DNA from: Populus alba
Taxonomy: Eukaryota; Streptophyta; Magnoliopsida; Malpighiales; Salicaceae
Reading direction: 5' to 3'
Assembly: GCF_005239225.2 (NCBI RefSeq)
Contig: NC_133292.1
Coordinates: 11,557,965 to 11,621,964 of the forward strand
DNA: 64,000 nt
A program made the translations under genes and the position numbers. Under the pieces are notes generated by a model. The model did not search any database. It was not told the DNA's origin and worked only from the letters and a program-made list of their open reading frames with translations. Of this stretch, positions 61,629 to 64,000 are shown piece by piece (positions within the stretch are counted from its first letter, which is position 1; every line of letters starts with the position of its first letter).

Positions 61629-61864
61629 TGATAAAGTTTAGAGTTTAGGTTTTTTGTTTTTCTGTTCTTCTTGTTATTCTTTTCTCTCGGAGGAATGCCT
61701 TATATAGGCATATATATGGCGGTTTACAGCTTTAATTAATTTCAGTTCTACAAGGAATCTATTTCCTGTTCTGAAAGGAATACATTAATGTGTATCCTTT
61801 CATAACTCTTATGGAATATCTGCTAGGACTCTTATTCTCTAATTAAGCTAATTACATGTTAACA
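61629..61864 (-). repeat. Copia E 5' LTR
   Basis: 236 bp; it differs from the 3' LTR at two sites near 61,683 and 61,690. Confidence 0.95.
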
Positions 61865-64000
61865 CTTAGCAGTGCTGCAATAGCAACCATTACTTATTGT
61901 TCTTTACAACTTATTTTTTTATATATTTTTCATGTTTTTGGCTTTATATTCTCTTTCATTTCACTTTTAAATAATACATTTATTTATAGATATCAATAGT
62001 AAAATAAGAGACCATCAATTATAACATAAATAGTAGTTTAACAAAAACAACTCTACTTTTTAGAGGGAGGCCGCAAAGACTCCATGATTACTGCACACAC
62101 CATTGACTAATTTAGCCACTCAGTTTTCATTTCCTTTCATTGAAGTTTGAGAGCAGCTTTCTATCCCTGTCTGCCTTGGGCAAAACGTGAATGGTTAACT
62201 TGTCAAGAGACAATTGTCAAATAAAGTTTGAGAATTAGTACTGTTGTTTGTTGTTGCTAAAGAAAACAAGAAAGAACTTATAATTATGGCCTAAGAAGAA
62301 GAACAATATCTCTTTCAATCCAAAAATACTCAAATGGGTAGTTCGAATAGATTTTGCAAATTTTACCTCTCTTAGTAGTATTCTCTGCTCTATCAGATTT
62401 GATGTTAATTAATTAAGTATTGGTTGGTGGATAAATACATAATTAATGAATATATTGTGATGGTTCACTTTTAGCAGTACTAGACTAGCTACATAGGAGC
62501 TCTCTCCACAGTTTATGGTGTTTAAATGGACTGGATGATGGTTGAATTTTTATCTATCTAATATTTTTTGTCGTCATTTGAGCTTTTTGTGACTTCCGAT
62601 TGCCTGACCGGATATTGTACCATTTGATGTACGCGGCCGAGTCTTTTCCGGCAACTTTGGCCTTGTAAGCACCGGGAAAGCCACCTTGCTGTGTGTTGTA
62701 TACATATCGTCAGATATTAACAAGCTTCCAAGTTCCAAAAGTTTCGTCCCCACATGCTACGGGAAAATTCTCAACTGACCAATCTCCTTGTTGCTGTCAC
62801 TGAAGCTTTTATATATGAAGGAGTCCTTGCTCCGTCTCCTATTGAACTTCTAGTTTTGAAATATTAGAAGATGAAGCGATCAGACAGTGGAGATAATTAC
62901 TTCCAACGAGTAGTCTTCAACCTCTAATAAACTATCATTAATTGTTATATATATAAAAAAACGAAAACATTAGGTTTAACTTTCTTCCCGTTTAATATCC
63001 CAAAGTCTGCCCTTAAATTGCCATGGATGGTTACTATCCTTATCCACAAAAATTTAATAAAATCTTAATTCCTTCAAGTCCTGCTTTTGTCATCAAAGGA
63101 CCCAAAAAAAATGATAGGGGATACTGATATTTAATATTCCTGTTATCCTTTCCAGTTATTTACTGAAAGAAACAATGGAAAACAAAAACGATAAGAACTC
63201 CCATCTTTTGTCTTATTCTGTATAGGCTATCTAGCACTTTAACTAAGAACTATGGATTCTAATTTCACCTACAGTGGCAATGATCTGGTAAAAGGTTCCG
63301 AAAACATTCTACTCTGGTCTACTTAATGTTGGCTATGCTCTTGTTTTCTTGCCTTAATTTTATTTTTCTATTTTTCTTTCCCTCTTGTTCATAATTCTCT
63401 TTCCCTACCAACTAGATTATCGTTGATGTATTGCTAATCTAGTTCTTGTACATTCACAATTCTTGTACATTGAGATTTATATCCCTTTGATGCTGTAAGG
63501 AACTAGTGTTACATTTTTCTTGCCTTCCTGGCTATGATTTAACGCGCATGATATATATGTTAAAGACAAGAAGTCATTTTCTTTGATTAAATCCAATTAA
63601 TATCATGTGAAGAGCAAGCATGAGTTGGATCACTTTAATCTCCTTTTCGATTATCCAATTTCTTTTAGAGTACGAGCTAGGACCACTCAAGGAATTGTAA
63701 TAATTTAAAAGAAAAGGAGGTGCATGGTGACCCTAACTTCAACTGGGTAATTAATAAGGTAGCTATATAGAACCTGAAATGAGTGTGGTCCATGCTTTTC
63801 ATAGCAATGGCTACGACAGTTAACATGGAAGATGCCAAAGCTCCAGAACACGACAATTAATGGTGACTAAGCATGCACTTTGTAATGCTTGAGCGCTCCA
63901 CACATGAGAAGCAATAGCCGGCAATTAGAAACTAAATTGATATGTGTTTAGTTTCCTAAGTTCCAAGTTCTTTTGGTTAAATCTTTTTCTATCTCTTCTG
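61865..64000. other. Non-coding flank, no gene recognised
   Basis: It starts with the right 10-bp copy cttagcagtg (61,865-61,874). AT-rich, with no convincing ORF, RNA gene or repeat shared with the rest of the window. It may be a promoter region of a gene beyond the window. Confidence 0.5.

Larger units (their letters stand above)
56877..61864 (-). mobile_element. Copia E: full-length, young Ty1/copia retrotransposon
   Basis: 4,988 bp with two 236-bp LTRs (56,877-57,112 and 61,629-61,864) that differ at only 2 positions by my comparison. The primer-binding site is TGGTATCAGAGC on the minus strand (61,617-61,628, complementary to initiator tRNA-Met). The polypurine tract is AACTTGAGGGGAAG on the minus strand (57,113-57,126). 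One long gag-pol reading frame is broken by a single stop. A perfect 10-bp direct repeat flanks the element. Near-identical LTRs and an almost clean frame point to a recent insertion. Confidence 0.96.

Noticed and set aside
61865..64000. Search for a gene after copia E
   Set aside because: All frames are short and AT-rich; nothing above chance was seen.

Overview
This is a nuclear chromosome window from a woody eudicot, probably Salicaceae (poplar/willow-like). The basis is GT-AG introns, very AT-rich DNA between genes, plant-type Ty1/copia and Ty3-like retroelements, and plant-specific gene families; the genus-level guess is inference. No bacterial, organellar or viral genes were seen.

Layout. 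0-2.4 kb: decayed copia fragment (- strand). 2.4-8.0 kb: degenerate LTR-type repeats that include a long inverted repeat of about 1.6 kb per arm. 8.0-10.4 kb: a tRNA-Arg primer-binding site, a Ty3-like leader and a gag start, running straight into an unidentified intron-containing gene fragment. 11.4-12.7 kb: internally deleted copia. 13.0-25.0 kb: a graveyard of fatty acyl-CoA reductase (FAR) relics cut by a copia fragment (15.5-17.6 kb), a 2.67-kb LTR-like repeat, here called R1 (18.5-21.2 kb), and a 1442-bp hAT element with a perfect 8-bp target duplication that carries an exon-intron-exon piece of a BEACH-domain gene (21.8-23.3 kb). 27.0-29.4 kb: intact FAR gene 1. 29.5-34.9 kb: a second R1 copy, inverted, with a copia element nested in it. 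38.4-40.8 kb: intact FAR gene 2. 44.9-48.0 kb: FAR gene 3, probably dead. 48.9-52.9 kb: proteinaceous RNase P gene (- strand). 56.9-61.9 kb: young, nearly intact copia element (- strand). 61.9-64.0 kb: no gene recognised.

The two intact FAR genes encode proteins of 490 and 489 aa that would reduce long-chain or very-long-chain acyl-CoA to primary alcohols for wax or suberin. They differ at about 15 residues and lie in duplicated blocks whose size difference is largely explained by the R1 plus copia insertion after gene 1. With FAR gene 3 and at least three relics, the locus shows tandem amplification followed by decay, transposon insertion and probable gene conversion. The RNase P protein is unrelated in function and looks like an ordinary single gene.

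Most notable: the Pack-hAT element with the BEACH-domain fragment; the lost catalytic Tyr in two FAR copies (Cys and His); an in-frame FAR-exon/copia chimeric ORF; and a copia element with 236-bp LTRs differing at 2 sites, one in-frame stop in a 1473-codon polyprotein, and an unusual 10-bp flanking repeat.
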